64,000 nucleotides of DNA, from the NCBI GenBank assembly GCA_016716565.1, contig JADJWC010000001.1, positions 310,001-374,000 on the forward strand, in the 5' to 3' direction. Of this stretch, positions 35,317 to 43,518 are shown piece after piece (position 1 is the first letter of the stretch; every line of letters starts with the position of its first letter). Made by a program: the position numbers and the translations under genes. Origin of the DNA: a bacterium (lineage in GTDB: Bacteria > Bacteroidota > Ignavibacteria > Ignavibacteriales > Ignavibacteriaceae). The notes under the pieces are model-generated. The model did no database searches and was not told the origin of the DNA. It was given only the letters and a program-made list of their open reading frames with translations.

Positions 35317-35374
35317 TATCAACTCCTGGTTTTGTTTAAGGGTAATTACGATTGCGGGTATTGAAACAATAAAT

Positions 35375-35402
35375 AAAAAGCCGCAGTAGAACCGCAGCTT
35401 AA
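35375..35402 (-). terminator. rho-independent terminator between the two RRM genes
   Basis: Read on the minus strand, AAGCTGCGGT folds onto ACTGCGGCTT with two G-T pairs around a three-base TCT loop, followed by TTTATTT. It ends the transcript of the upstream RRM gene, so the two RRM genes are separate units. Confidence 0.75.
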
Positions 35403-35424
35403 ATTCCTCACAGAAAATTAGTAA

Positions 35425-35697
35425 TTATCTTCTTCTACCGCCGCCGCCTCTTTCTCTCTGCGGCCTTGCTTCGTTAACAATAATTTTCTTCCCTTTAAAT
35501 TCAAATGTGTTTAATTCGGTCAAAGCTTTTTGAGCCTCTGCTTTTCCGGGCATTTCAACAAACCCAAAGCCTTTGGATGTCTGTGTGAACATATCACGGA
35601 TAATTTTTACACTATCAACTCTTCCGTGCTGAGCGAAAAGATCTTTTAATTCTTCATCTTTAACATCTTGTGCTAGATTGCCTACGTAGATATTCAT
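35425..35697 (-). CDS. RRM-type RNA-binding protein, paralogue
   Basis: The 90-residue protein has one RRM: RNP2 IYVGNL, RNP1 SKGFGFVEM, and the second-half motif FKGKKIIVNEARPQ shared with its neighbour. A short Arg/Gly tail (RERGGGGRRR) follows. A strong AAAGGAGT lies before the ATG. The two RRM proteins share most motif positions, so they arose by tandem duplication, but each has its own leader and the terminator between them separates their transcripts. Confidence 0.95.
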   Translation of the reverse strand: MNIYVGNLAQDVKDEELKDLFAQHGRVDSVKIIRDMFTQTSKGFGFVEMPGKAEAQKALTELNTFEFKGKKIIVNEARPQRERGGGGRRR

Positions 35698-36034
35698 TTT
35701 ATACTCCTTTAAATTGAATGGTAATAAGTTTTACTCCGGCATCAGACAATGAATAAATCCCTGCCGGTATTTTTGAATCTGTAAATAAATATAGGAATAA
35801 AAGAGGGGGACTGTGAGAAGTATTTCTCTTATCTTAGTTTTATTTCGCAGAACGACCGCAACATAGGTTTATTATCATAGAGTTGCAAGGCGAATGCGCT
35901 CATAAAATGATATTAAAAGAATCTTTATTTCGGTATATTGCAACGAGAAGAAATTAAACAGCGCACTATTGACTTACCGTTGAATATTTCCTCAATAATC
36001 CATTTGTGAATTAATTCAGAAAAGAAAAATCGTA
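35698..36034. other. intergenic region between the RRM and sigma factor genes
   Basis: These 337 bases lie between divergent genes. I see no gene. The RRM side has a long AT-rich leader, which in cold-shock RNA-binding genes can be regulatory, but I cannot identify a defined element. The sigma-factor side carries no clear promoter match that I can support. Confidence 0.45.
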
Positions 36035-36895
36035 TTGAAATTAACGCGTCAATTAACAAACCGAGAAAACAAATCATTAGACCAGTATTTTCAGGAAATA
36101 GGGAAATATGAACTCATTTCATCTGAAGAAGAAGTTGAACTAGCCATCAAAATACGCAATGGTGATATGGAAGCTAAAGACAGATTAGTGAGAGCTAATC
36201 TTCGTTTTGTAGTTTCAGTTGCAAAAATGTACCAGAACCAAGGTCTCTCTCTTGGTGATTTGATTAATGAAGGCAACATTGGTCTTGTGAAAGCCGCCCA
36301 GCGTTTTGATGAGACAAGAGGATTTAAGTTTATTTCTTATGCAGTCTGGTGGGTAAGACAGGGAATAATGTCCGCCATAGCTGATCAGTCAAGGGTGGTT
36401 CGGCTTCCGCTTAACCGTGTTGGAAATTTAAGCAGGCTCAGCAAAGTTTACAGAGATCTTGAACAGGAACTTGAGAGAAAGCCAACTACGGAAGAACTGG
36501 CTAAAATTCTTGAAATCTCCGCTGATGAAGTTGCGTACATTCTTCAGATTGCAAGCAGACAGGTTTCAGTTGATGCCCCCCTAAGCAGCGGCGATGAGAA
36601 CAAATCCACACTGATGGATGTTTTATATAACGAAGAGCTTCCGATGCCGGACGCAGAATTGATGCACGACTCTCTTAAAAAAGAAGTTGAAAATATGTTA
36701 TCAATGCTTGACACACGGGAAGCAGAAGTAATACGGCTTTCATTCGGAATTGGAAGCAACCAGAAAGCAACATTGGAAGAAATTGGAGAGAGATTCAATC
36801 TGACAAGGGAACGAATAAGACAAATCAAAGAGAAAGCCCTCAGAAAACTCAGGTCCTCCAAAAGAAGCCACAAGCTCAAAGAATATCTTGGTTAA
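36035..36895 (+). CDS. RpoD-type RNA polymerase sigma factor, region 1.1 absent
   Basis: The 286-residue protein, starting at TTG (the only plausible start near the conserved N-terminus), carries region 1.2 (SLDQYFQEIGKYELISSEEE), region 2 (SVAKMYQNQGLSLGDLINEG, then FKFISYAVWWVRQGI), region 3 and region 4 (FNLTRERIRQIKEKALRKLR). The length is that of the short primary-type sigma factors of the Bacteroidota/Chlorobiota group, which lack region 1.1. It is either the primary sigma factor or a close group 2 paralogue. It stands alone. Confidence 0.94.
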   Translation: MKLTRQLTNRENKSLDQYFQEIGKYELISSEEEVELAIKIRNGDMEAKDRLVRANLRFVVSVAKMYQNQGLSLGDLINEGNIGLVKAAQRFDETRGFKFISYAVWWVRQGIMSAIADQSRVVRLPLNRVGNLSRLSKVYRDLEQELERKPTTEELAKILEISADEVAYILQIASRQVSVDAPLSSGDENKSTLMDVLYNEELPMPDAELMHDSLKKEVENMLSMLDTREAEVIRLSFGIGSNQKATLEEIGERFNLTRERIRQIKEKALRKLRSSKRSHKLKEYLG

Positions 36896-36940
36896 GAATT
36901 CATTACTCTCTAACTGCCTCTAATCATAATAAATTCCTTT

Positions 36941-37867
36941 TCATCCAACAATGCTGGAAACTTTAGCCTCAGCCTTGACAAATGCCAATTCGGTTTGCCT
37001 AATTCTTTCCAGTCTCATTGAATTTGTGCGGTGTTTGGGAATGAAGACTGATAAAAAATAACTTCTAAAAATATACCACCAAAAGCTTCTTTCAAGAAGA
37101 AGAGGGTTTATGTTTTTTTCAATTTCTTTGTGTGCAGCAGGAGATTTGTACCAGTGAAGTCCTGCTTTGTGATGGTGGATAGTGTGGTATCCGTTATTGA
37201 ATAATAGAAAATTTAAGAAGCCTGTAAAATTTCTGGAATGATTCCACTCGGATTCTTCATCAGCGTGAACGTGCTGCACATAATTAAATATCAGAACGCT
37301 GAAAAGAGATACTTGCTGAGGAATTATTACAAAGAGTAATGCTTTCTCCCAATCGATTAAAAGTGTGGCCGCGATCCATATACCAAGAACAAAATATTGT
37401 GAAATACTTATCCAGAATTTTTCTCTGTTGTTAGCTTTCATCTCCTTTAGATAAGCCATTATCGCCCTTTGCTGGTAATACCCGCTGATAGTTGGATATG
37501 AAATAAGAGTTAGAAAATTATTTTTTTCACTAACCCTGTACGTAATGGAGTCATCGCCTTCGCGGTTGTTATAACGATGGTGATTTTTATTGTGAGTCGG
37601 GATCCATGCAAAAATCGGGAAACCATAAAAAACGGTCAGCCACCAATCTGTAAGCACGTTCATTATTTTTGATCGCCACATTGGAAGATGGTTATGGTTG
37701 TGAGTCATAACTGCAACCGAAACTGACATAAATAAAAACCAGGTGTATAGAAACGGATTAACCCCAATCCACACCCACTGTACAATAAACAAAGTTGTTG
37801 TAATTAAAATATAAATAAGGCTTTTAATATCAGCCTTTTCTTTGAGCCTTAGATTCATTTCGATCAA
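36941..37867 (-). CDS. membrane fatty acid desaturase
   Basis: The 308-residue membrane protein has three histidine boxes of the membrane desaturase/hydroxylase family: HNHNHLPMW, PTHNKNHHRYNN and NNGYHTIHHHKAGLHW. Four or more hydrophobic helices lie between them, for example SLIYILITTTLFIVQWVW at the start. These boxes hold a di-iron centre that introduces a double bond into acyl chains using oxygen. The organism should therefore meet oxygen at least at times, which is inference. Chain specificity cannot be read from the sequence. Confidence 0.9.
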   Translation of the reverse strand: MIEMNLRLKEKADIKSLIYILITTTLFIVQWVWIGVNPFLYTWFLFMSVSVAVMTHNHNHLPMWRSKIMNVLTDWWLTVFYGFPIFAWIPTHNKNHHRYNNREGDDSITYRVSEKNNFLTLISYPTISGYYQQRAIMAYLKEMKANNREKFWISISQYFVLGIWIAATLLIDWEKALLFVIIPQQVSLFSVLIFNYVQHVHADEESEWNHSRNFTGFLNFLLFNNGYHTIHHHKAGLHWYKSPAAHKEIEKNINPLLLERSFWWYIFRSYFLSVFIPKHRTNSMRLERIRQTELAFVKAEAKVSSIVG

Positions 37868-38106
37868 CCCTCTACTTTATAAATGAACAAATCATCACAG
37901 CAGATCAGATAAATGCAATTAGTCTGAATTGTCAGGCCATAATAGAGATGTTGAGCTTCAGATAAAAGATTATTAATACATCCGGAAGAGGTTTTACACT
38001 TATTTTACAATTCGCTAAGATCAAAAAATATGGATGTGATACTTATACATCACTTACATATATTGCACCTGTTAATAAAGGAATTGACAAAACAGCAGGT
38101 ACAGAT

Positions 38107-38478
38107 ATGAAGAAAAAAACTTATACAAAGGAAATATTCATCCCCGAGCTTAAAGAATTTTCAGCAGCTTACCCCCAGTTCGCCGGACTTGCGACAGGAG
38201 AAGGAAAATTTCTTTTCGATATTGTGATGAAGCCAGAAACATTTATACAGGCAATGGTTCTAACAGAATACAGAATGCCGGCAGTTACAAGCGTTGCTGA
38301 ACTATGCTATAATGAAGCCAGAAAGAAAAAGGGATTTCAGTTCACAGCTAGAGTTAAACAATTAATCGGTGCTATGATTGCCTCTTTGATGACTGCTAAC
38401 GGCTATAAAAAATCGGGGAAGAAAATGTCAATAATTCACCGGGCATATACGCGCGGCGAGTTTTACGTGAAGAAGTAA
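38107..38478 (+). CDS. hypothetical basic protein
   Basis: The 123-residue soluble protein is basic and predicted mostly helical, with a conserved-looking core FSAAYPQFAGLATGEGKFLF and a Lys-rich C-terminal half. I recognise no family. It precedes the first NarL-type regulator by 180 bases. A short dyad (GTGAT and ATCAC, spaced by eight bases) lies about 70 bases before its start and might be an operator; that is weakly supported. Confidence 0.55.
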   Translation: MKKKTYTKEIFIPELKEFSAAYPQFAGLATGEGKFLFDIVMKPETFIQAMVLTEYRMPAVTSVAELCYNEARKKKGFQFTARVKQLIGAMIASLMTANGYKKSGKKMSIIHRAYTRGEFYVKK

Positions 38479-38658
38479 AACAATAAATGTAAAGTATCAG
38501 ACTACTGAGACACACGCTTAACATCAAAGAATTTGATGAAAAAAACATGTTTTTTATATATTTAACCCAATAATTGAAAAGCATTTTTTACTATTTATAA
38601 TTTTGATGATTTATAGTTTGACAATTGTTATCAGCACACAGAGGCAAGTCTTATTTAA

Positions 38659-39351
38659 ATGAAAAAAATAAGAATACTGCTTATAGAAGATAATCGTCTG
38701 CTACGTGAGGGGCTTGCAGTTATGCTTAAAAAACAGCCAGATATGCAAGTTGTTGAGACTGTTGGAAACGGCGAAAACATTTTGGCAATTATGGGAAAAT
38801 ATAAGCCCGATGTTTTACTACTTGATCTTGGACTCCGGAGCCGAAGCAGTTTGAATTTAGTAAAATTAATCAAGAAGAATTCTTTCTCTTCCAAAATTAT
38901 TGTTATGGATCTTATCCCCCTGCAAGCCGATGTTCTTGAATTTGTACAAGCCGGTGTTTCCGGATTTATATTAAAAGATGCCACAGTTAATGAATTTCTT
39001 AAGACAATCCGGTCTGTTATAAAAGGCAATCAGGTTTTGCCGCCCAATTTAACAGGGTCACTTTTTTCGCAGATAGTTGAAAATGCAATAAATGGATCAA
39101 AACCTTCCGAGATTATAGAGTCTGTTAGAATGACAAAGCGCGAGAAACAAGTAATAGAATTGATTTCGGAAGGTTATACGAATAAAGAGATTGCCCAGGA
39201 GCTTCATCTTTCCACGTACACGGTAAAAAGTCATGTTCATAATATTCTTGAAAAACTTGCGCTGAGCACGCGAGTTCAGATTGCAAAGTATCTGCATGAT
39301 TCAAAAAAGATAGACTCTGCAACAAAAGCCATCTCTCTATTCGAAGAATAG
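38659..39351 (+). CDS. NarL/LuxR-family response regulator with a non-canonical receiver
   Basis: The 230-residue protein has a receiver (1-120) and a LuxR-type helix-turn-helix (about 155-215: MTKREKQVIELISEGYTNKE, then STYTVKSHVHNIL). The acidic pair E10-D11, the acceptor position Asp56 and Lys106 are present. At the fourth strand the usual Thr/Ser is replaced: the motif is IIVMDLIP. The segment after Asp56 (LGLRSRSSLN) also lacks the usual Met-Pro. It is closely paralogous to 39892-40581. No histidine kinase gene is adjacent. Phospho-switching may be altered. Confidence 0.92.
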   Translation: MKKIRILLIEDNRLLREGLAVMLKKQPDMQVVETVGNGENILAIMGKYKPDVLLLDLGLRSRSSLNLVKLIKKNSFSSKIIVMDLIPLQADVLEFVQAGVSGFILKDATVNEFLKTIRSVIKGNQVLPPNLTGSLFSQIVENAINGSKPSEIIESVRMTKREKQVIELISEGYTNKEIAQELHLSTYTVKSHVHNILEKLALSTRVQIAKYLHDSKKIDSATKAISLFEE

Positions 39352-39454
39352 CTTTTCCCAACCAAAAGAAGTAATCCTTTTTTCATCCTTTCGGGCTATT
39401 GATTACAGTGCATAAATTGTTGTAATCTATAGTGCACTTAAAAAGGAAAAACAA

Positions 39455-39823
39455 ATGAAAAATCTAATTCTATTCGCGCTACTTCTTTCATTTCCATTAT
39501 CTGCTCAAGTTCAGGTGGACAACCGAAAAGCATCAATGATTGAGCAGGCTGATGACTGGATGGTTAAGATATCTTCAGATTCAGAATTGCGTATTCAAAT
39601 TATGGATATGATCGTCGAGAAGACAAAGGGCAATGTTGGAGAGATGAAAAAACTTGCTCAGTCAATTTCAAACAGTACCGAGCTGCATAAAATTATTGTT
39701 GATACTTACCCCGAAAGAGCAGTCAGTGATAACTTCTCAGTAGAACCCCGTAGTTTTTCAAAGGATAGTATTAAAGTCGGGAAAACAACTGGAACCCAGC
39801 CTGTTTCTAAACCAAAGCAATAG
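39455..39823 (+). CDS. small exported protein between two response regulators
   Basis: The 122-residue protein has a signal peptide (about 1-18, ending PLSAQ), a helical core (MVKISSDSELRIQIMDMIVE, then KTKGNVGEMKKLAQSI) and a Ser/Thr/Lys-rich unstructured tail. The core recalls short exported helical proteins of Bacteroidota that contain repeated Met-rich helices, but I cannot name the family. An AAAAGGAA site lies upstream of the ATG. It lies between two paralogous regulators, so a link to their signal is plausible. Confidence 0.6.
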   Translation: MKNLILFALLLSFPLSAQVQVDNRKASMIEQADDWMVKISSDSELRIQIMDMIVEKTKGNVGEMKKLAQSISNSTELHKIIVDTYPERAVSDNFSVEPRSFSKDSIKVGKTTGTQPVSKPKQ

Positions 39824-39891
39824 TGAAAAGATATAATATGAACAGATAATCAATCTCAATTTACTAAAGATTAATACTTGAGAAATCAATC

Positions 39892-40581
39892 ATGAAAAAG
39901 ATTAGATTACTACTTATTGAAGATAACAAATTACTGCGGGATGGAATAAATTCAATTCTTAAAGCACACAAAGATATTGTTATAATTGCTGCTTCGGGAG
40001 ATGGGAAGCACACCCTTGTCAAAATAAAAGAGCTGAAGCCAAATGTAATTCTTCTTGATCTGGGCTTGAGGAGCCAGAACAGTCTGCACGTCGTGGAAAT
40101 TGTTAAAAAAGATTTTCCAGATGCTAAAATCATTATTATGGATCTCGCCCCTGTTCAAGCAGATATCCTGCAGTTCGTAAAAGCCGGGGCAAATGGTTTC
40201 ATCCTGAAAGATGCATCGCTCAATGACTTTCTAATTACAATACGAACAGTAGCAGAAGGATCAACCGTTCTTCCCCCGCCGCTGGTTGACTCGCTTTTTT
40301 CCCAGATAGTTGATCATGCAGTTAGGGAAGGTAAAACTAAACTTAAGAAAGCAGTCCGTATGACTGCGAGAGAACGTGAGGTCATAGTATTACTTGGTGG
40401 GGGTTTGACTAACAAAGAAATAGCACAAAAAATTCATGTGTCGACGTATACTGTAAAAAGTCATATCCACAATATTATGGAAAAGCTTGCTTTACACACA
40501 CGCCTGGAAATTGCAAACTATTCTTACACAGGTGAGACTCTGAAGACAATTGCAAAAAGTATTTCAACAATAAACAATTAA
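39892..40581 (+). CDS. NarL/LuxR-family response regulator with a non-canonical receiver, paralogue
   Basis: The 229-residue protein aligns end to end with the regulator at 38659-39351, sharing IEDN near residue 10, LLDLGLRS after the acceptor strand, IIMDLAPVQADIL and GFILKDASLNDFL. It has the same missing Thr at strand four (MDLAP) and the same LuxR helix-turn-helix (MTAREREVIVLLGGGLTNKE, STYTVKSHIHNIM). The gene lies 68 bases after the small exported protein gene. The second B12-radical SAM gene follows by 157 bases. Confidence 0.92.
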   Translation: MKKIRLLLIEDNKLLRDGINSILKAHKDIVIIAASGDGKHTLVKIKELKPNVILLDLGLRSQNSLHVVEIVKKDFPDAKIIIMDLAPVQADILQFVKAGANGFILKDASLNDFLITIRTVAEGSTVLPPPLVDSLFSQIVDHAVREGKTKLKKAVRMTAREREVIVLLGGGLTNKEIAQKIHVSTYTVKSHIHNIMEKLALHTRLEIANYSYTGETLKTIAKSISTINN

Positions 40582-40738
40582 TTTTCCAGATTCATATCCT
40601 TCAAAAGGATTAATCCCTTTTCTATTCTTTAGATTCATTTTTTGTGTCAATTGTTTTAATATCTTTTTATAGCAGCGAATAAGGACGAACGGAATCTGAA
40701 CAGCGTAATTATTTTTATATAAAAATATAGTTATACCT

Positions 40739-42379
40739 ATGATAAAGTTATTGCAAAAAAGTACCAGGTGTCTTTTAATACATCCGAAATTTTCACCATA
40801 TAGTTTTTGGAACTTTGTTGAAGTAAGTAAGATAGTCGGTGCGAAATATCAGGCAGCACCACTTGGCCTAATGACAGTCGCTGCACTTCTGCCCGACGAA
40901 TGGGAAATAAAATTAATTGATACTAATGTCGAACCTCTTCTGGATGAACATTTTGAATGGGCCGATATTGTTTTTACAGGTGGAATGTTACCGCAGCAAA
41001 TTGGTATACTGGATATCATTAATTTATCTCACCAAAAAAATAAACCTGTCGTAGTTGGTGGACCCGATCCAACATCTCAGCCGCACCTGTATCAATCTGC
41101 TGATTACCTTGTATTAGGAGAAGGTGAGATTACAATACCAATGTTTTTGGATGATCTGGGGAAAGGATGTAAAAGCGGTGAATATGTATCAGAAGATTTT
41201 GCTGATATGACCAATGCTGTTGTTCCAAGATTTGATCTGATAAAGTTTAACAACTACATACATCTAAATATTCAATTTACACGAGGTTGTCCCTTTAATT
41301 GTGAATTTTGTGACATAATAGAATTGTATGGCAGAAAGCCGCGCTCTAAAACACCCGAACAGATGGTCAAAGAACTTCAAGCTTTGTATGACCTGAATTA
41401 CAGAGGACATATAGATATCGTTGATGATAATTTTATCGGGAACAAAAAGCAGGTAAAAGAAACCTTGCGGGCTATAAAAGTTTGGTCTAAAAAAAATAAA
41501 TATCCCTTCTACTTTGGAACTGAAGCTTCTATCAATCTAGCAGATGATGACGAACTTCTGCAATTGATGAGTGACGTTGATTTTCGGCTTGTATTTACCG
41601 GACTTGAAACTCCCGAAGATGAAGTATTAGAAAAAGCAAACAAGAAAACAAATATGAATAGATCAATTGTTGAAGCAACAAAGAAAATCAGTTCATATGG
41701 AATGGTAGTCAATGCAGGATTTATTATCGGCTTTGATAATGAAAACGGTCAAACAGCAAAAAGGATGAATGAGTTTATACAGGATACAGGAATATGCGTA
41801 GCAATGCTTGGTCTAATGTATGCTTTGCCCAACACAAAATTGACTAAAAGATTGGCATTGGAAGGAAGATTGTTTGAAGAATCTTCTATTTTTACTGATA
41901 CGACAACTCAAATTGACCAGGCTTCAAGTGGTTTGAATTTTATAACTCTGAGACCGAGAATAAATATTTTAAGGGATTTCGTTGATGTTTTAAGTTATAT
42001 ATATAATCCTGAAAATTATTATGAAAGAATAATCCGCACCTGTCTTAATCTAAAAGTAACTAATAAACATAAATATAATTTTAAAAAGATCTTGAAAAAC
42101 CTGAGATCTTTTTCAAGGATTCTTAGAAAAGTTGGATTTAATAGAATAACTGGGAGGTCATTCTGGAAAATGTTTTTTACTGTTCTTATCAAAAATCCAA
42201 AAGCAATTGAATGGGGTATAAGTCTCTCTGCAATGTTTATACACTTTTACAAACACTCGGATTTTGTGATCGAACTTACAAATCAACAGATTGGTTATAT
42301 AGACAAATACGGAGAAGAGGTTTACAATCAGAACAGGCTAAATATGAACGAAGCGAAAGTTGTAAACTATTCCGAATGA
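40739..42379 (+). CDS. B12-binding radical SAM protein, DUF4070 type, paralogue
   Basis: The 546-residue protein has the same layout as 31631-33109: a cobalamin-binding-like domain with APLGLMTVAALLPDEW and VVGGPDPTSQP, the cluster motif GCPFNCEFC, and a DUF4070 C-terminus. The internal segments WSKKNKYPFYFGTEASINLA and IVDDNFIGNKKQVKE match the paralogue closely. It overlaps by four bases (ATGA) with a 24-codon gene and heads a short operon with an exported protein. The substrate is unknown; methylation of an unactivated carbon is the usual chemistry of this class. Confidence 0.9.
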   Translation: MIKLLQKSTRCLLIHPKFSPYSFWNFVEVSKIVGAKYQAAPLGLMTVAALLPDEWEIKLIDTNVEPLLDEHFEWADIVFTGGMLPQQIGILDIINLSHQKNKPVVVGGPDPTSQPHLYQSADYLVLGEGEITIPMFLDDLGKGCKSGEYVSEDFADMTNAVVPRFDLIKFNNYIHLNIQFTRGCPFNCEFCDIIELYGRKPRSKTPEQMVKELQALYDLNYRGHIDIVDDNFIGNKKQVKETLRAIKVWSKKNKYPFYFGTEASINLADDDELLQLMSDVDFRLVFTGLETPEDEVLEKANKKTNMNRSIVEATKKISSYGMVVNAGFIIGFDNENGQTAKRMNEFIQDTGICVAMLGLMYALPNTKLTKRLALEGRLFEESSIFTDTTTQIDQASSGLNFITLRPRINILRDFVDVLSYIYNPENYYERIIRTCLNLKVTNKHKYNFKKILKNLRSFSRILRKVGFNRITGRSFWKMFFTVLIKNPKAIEWGISLSAMFIHFYKHSDFVIELTNQQIGYIDKYGEEVYNQNRLNMNEAKVVNYSE

Positions 42380-42450
42380 AATTATCATATTGGTTCTATA
42401 GCGTTATTAGTGTCGTTCTTTTTCTATTTATTATGATGCGGTTTGTTTAA
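42376..42450 (+). CDS. 24-residue single-span membrane peptide
   Basis: The ATG overlaps the TGA of the radical SAM gene (ATGA). The frame encodes 24 residues, MKLSYWFYSVIS then VVLFLFIMMRFV, and ends at a TAA 18 bases before the next gene. It is one hydrophobic helix with a basic start. The overlap geometry and position inside a tight operon favour real translation coupled to the enzyme gene. Length makes proof from sequence impossible. Confidence 0.5.
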   Translation: MKLSYWFYSVISVVLFLFIMMRFV

Positions 42451-42467
42451 GTGAAAACACAAGGAAC

Positions 42468-43130
42468 ATGAAAATCGTTGTTATATTTATCATACCATTT
42501 CTTTTGATATTTGCTGCCGATAGTAATCCCTCATTAACAGAAAAGAAAGCAGCCTCATACTTTCCTTCCAATGACAAAATAACATTGGTTTATAATTCCT
42601 CATTTGGTGAGACCGTAACAAAATATTTTCAGGAAGGTGAATTTACCATTAGTTCCAGCGAAGCTGATGACTTCAAGTACAGGCAAGCTTTAATAATAAA
42701 AACGGATGGTATTTATGTAATAGAAACATACCAGTTCGTAAAAATATTTTTATTCATTAATAAAGAAGCAAAATCCACTTATGGAAAACCCTTGTTACGA
42801 TTTCCGCTGCCTTTATTTTCAGGCAAGGAGTGGCAATGGGAAGGAGATGAATATTCAGATGGCGAAACGAATAAAGTAATGGTTACTGGTAAGGTTATAG
42901 GAAATGAGTTCCTTTCTACTGATGCAGGAATATTCGAAGCCGTGAGAATAGAATCTCTTGTTGAAGGTTCCTCCAATCTCAAAAATAGAGTAACTGAATG
43001 GTATGTAGAAGGTATCGGACTAATCAAAGCAAAAGTAATTATTGAAGGCGGAGGAATAATGGGATTTGTAAGGGATATTCTTGGATATGGAACAATTGAA
43101 TTTGAATTGAAAGAAATTAGAATGGAATAA
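42468..43130 (+). CDS. exported protein, function unknown
   Basis: The 220-residue protein has a signal peptide (about 1-17, ending IFAAD). The mature part is beta-rich, with KITLVYNSSFGETVTKYF, RFPLPLFSGKEWQWEGDEY and VTEWYVEGIGLIKAKV. This strand pattern resembles periplasmic lipocalin-like or DUF3108-like proteins that report on an average surface property, but no family is certain. It is the third gene of the radical SAM operon, 17 bases after the 24-codon gene, so it may bind a product or lipid of that pathway. Confidence 0.65.
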   Translation: MKIVVIFIIPFLLIFAADSNPSLTEKKAASYFPSNDKITLVYNSSFGETVTKYFQEGEFTISSSEADDFKYRQALIIKTDGIYVIETYQFVKIFLFINKEAKSTYGKPLLRFPLPLFSGKEWQWEGDEYSDGETNKVMVTGKVIGNEFLSTDAGIFEAVRIESLVEGSSNLKNRVTEWYVEGIGLIKAKVIIEGGGIMGFVRDILGYGTIEFELKEIRME

Positions 43131-43354
43131 ATGGAAACAGAATTTAATTCTGCTAACTAATCTCATCTTTAATAAGTGTAAAGTAAACCTACCCAAAAGC
43201 TATGGTTCCTTTTTCATTCTTTGACACTTTCCTTAGTACATATTCCAACCCGCACCATCCGTACTTTTTTAAACTGAGTTAAAAGTAAATTTGGAAATTA
43301 TTAGGTAGTTTTAGGTTGTTAAAAAAACAGAATCTAATAATAGGAGAAAAAGCA

Positions 43355-43477
43355 ATGAGTAAAGAACTGATCCAGAAAAAAGATGCAAAGAAAAAACCGC
43401 AACGATCAAAAGCAGAAAAGAAAGCAGCTAAAAGAGCAAAGCAGGAAGAAAAAAACAGGCAAAGTTTAGTTAAATAG
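43355..43477 (+). CDS. 40-residue highly basic protein
   Basis: An ATG 8 bases after TAGGAGAA opens a frame of 40 codons ending at TAG. The product is about 35 percent Lys plus Arg, with MSKELIQKKDAKKKPQRSKA followed by EKKAAKRAKQEEKN. The good ribosome site, clean stop and terminator hairpin eight bases later support a real gene. Small Lys/Ala-rich proteins of this type can bind nucleic acid or ribosomes; that function is inferred from composition only. Confidence 0.6.
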   Translation: MSKELIQKKDAKKKPQRSKAEKKAAKRAKQEEKNRQSLVK

Positions 43478-43484
43478 GGTTAAA

Positions 43485-43510
43485 GATGTCACGACTGTTG
43501 TCGTGACATC
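43485..43510. terminator. hairpin between convergent small basic protein and helicase genes
   Basis: GATGTCACGAC and GTCGTGACATC form a perfect eleven-base stem around TGTT. It lies seven bases beyond one stop and eight before the other, and can act on both strands; the T run is short (TTT on the minus strand). Confidence 0.8.
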
Positions 43511-43518
43511 AAATGAGT

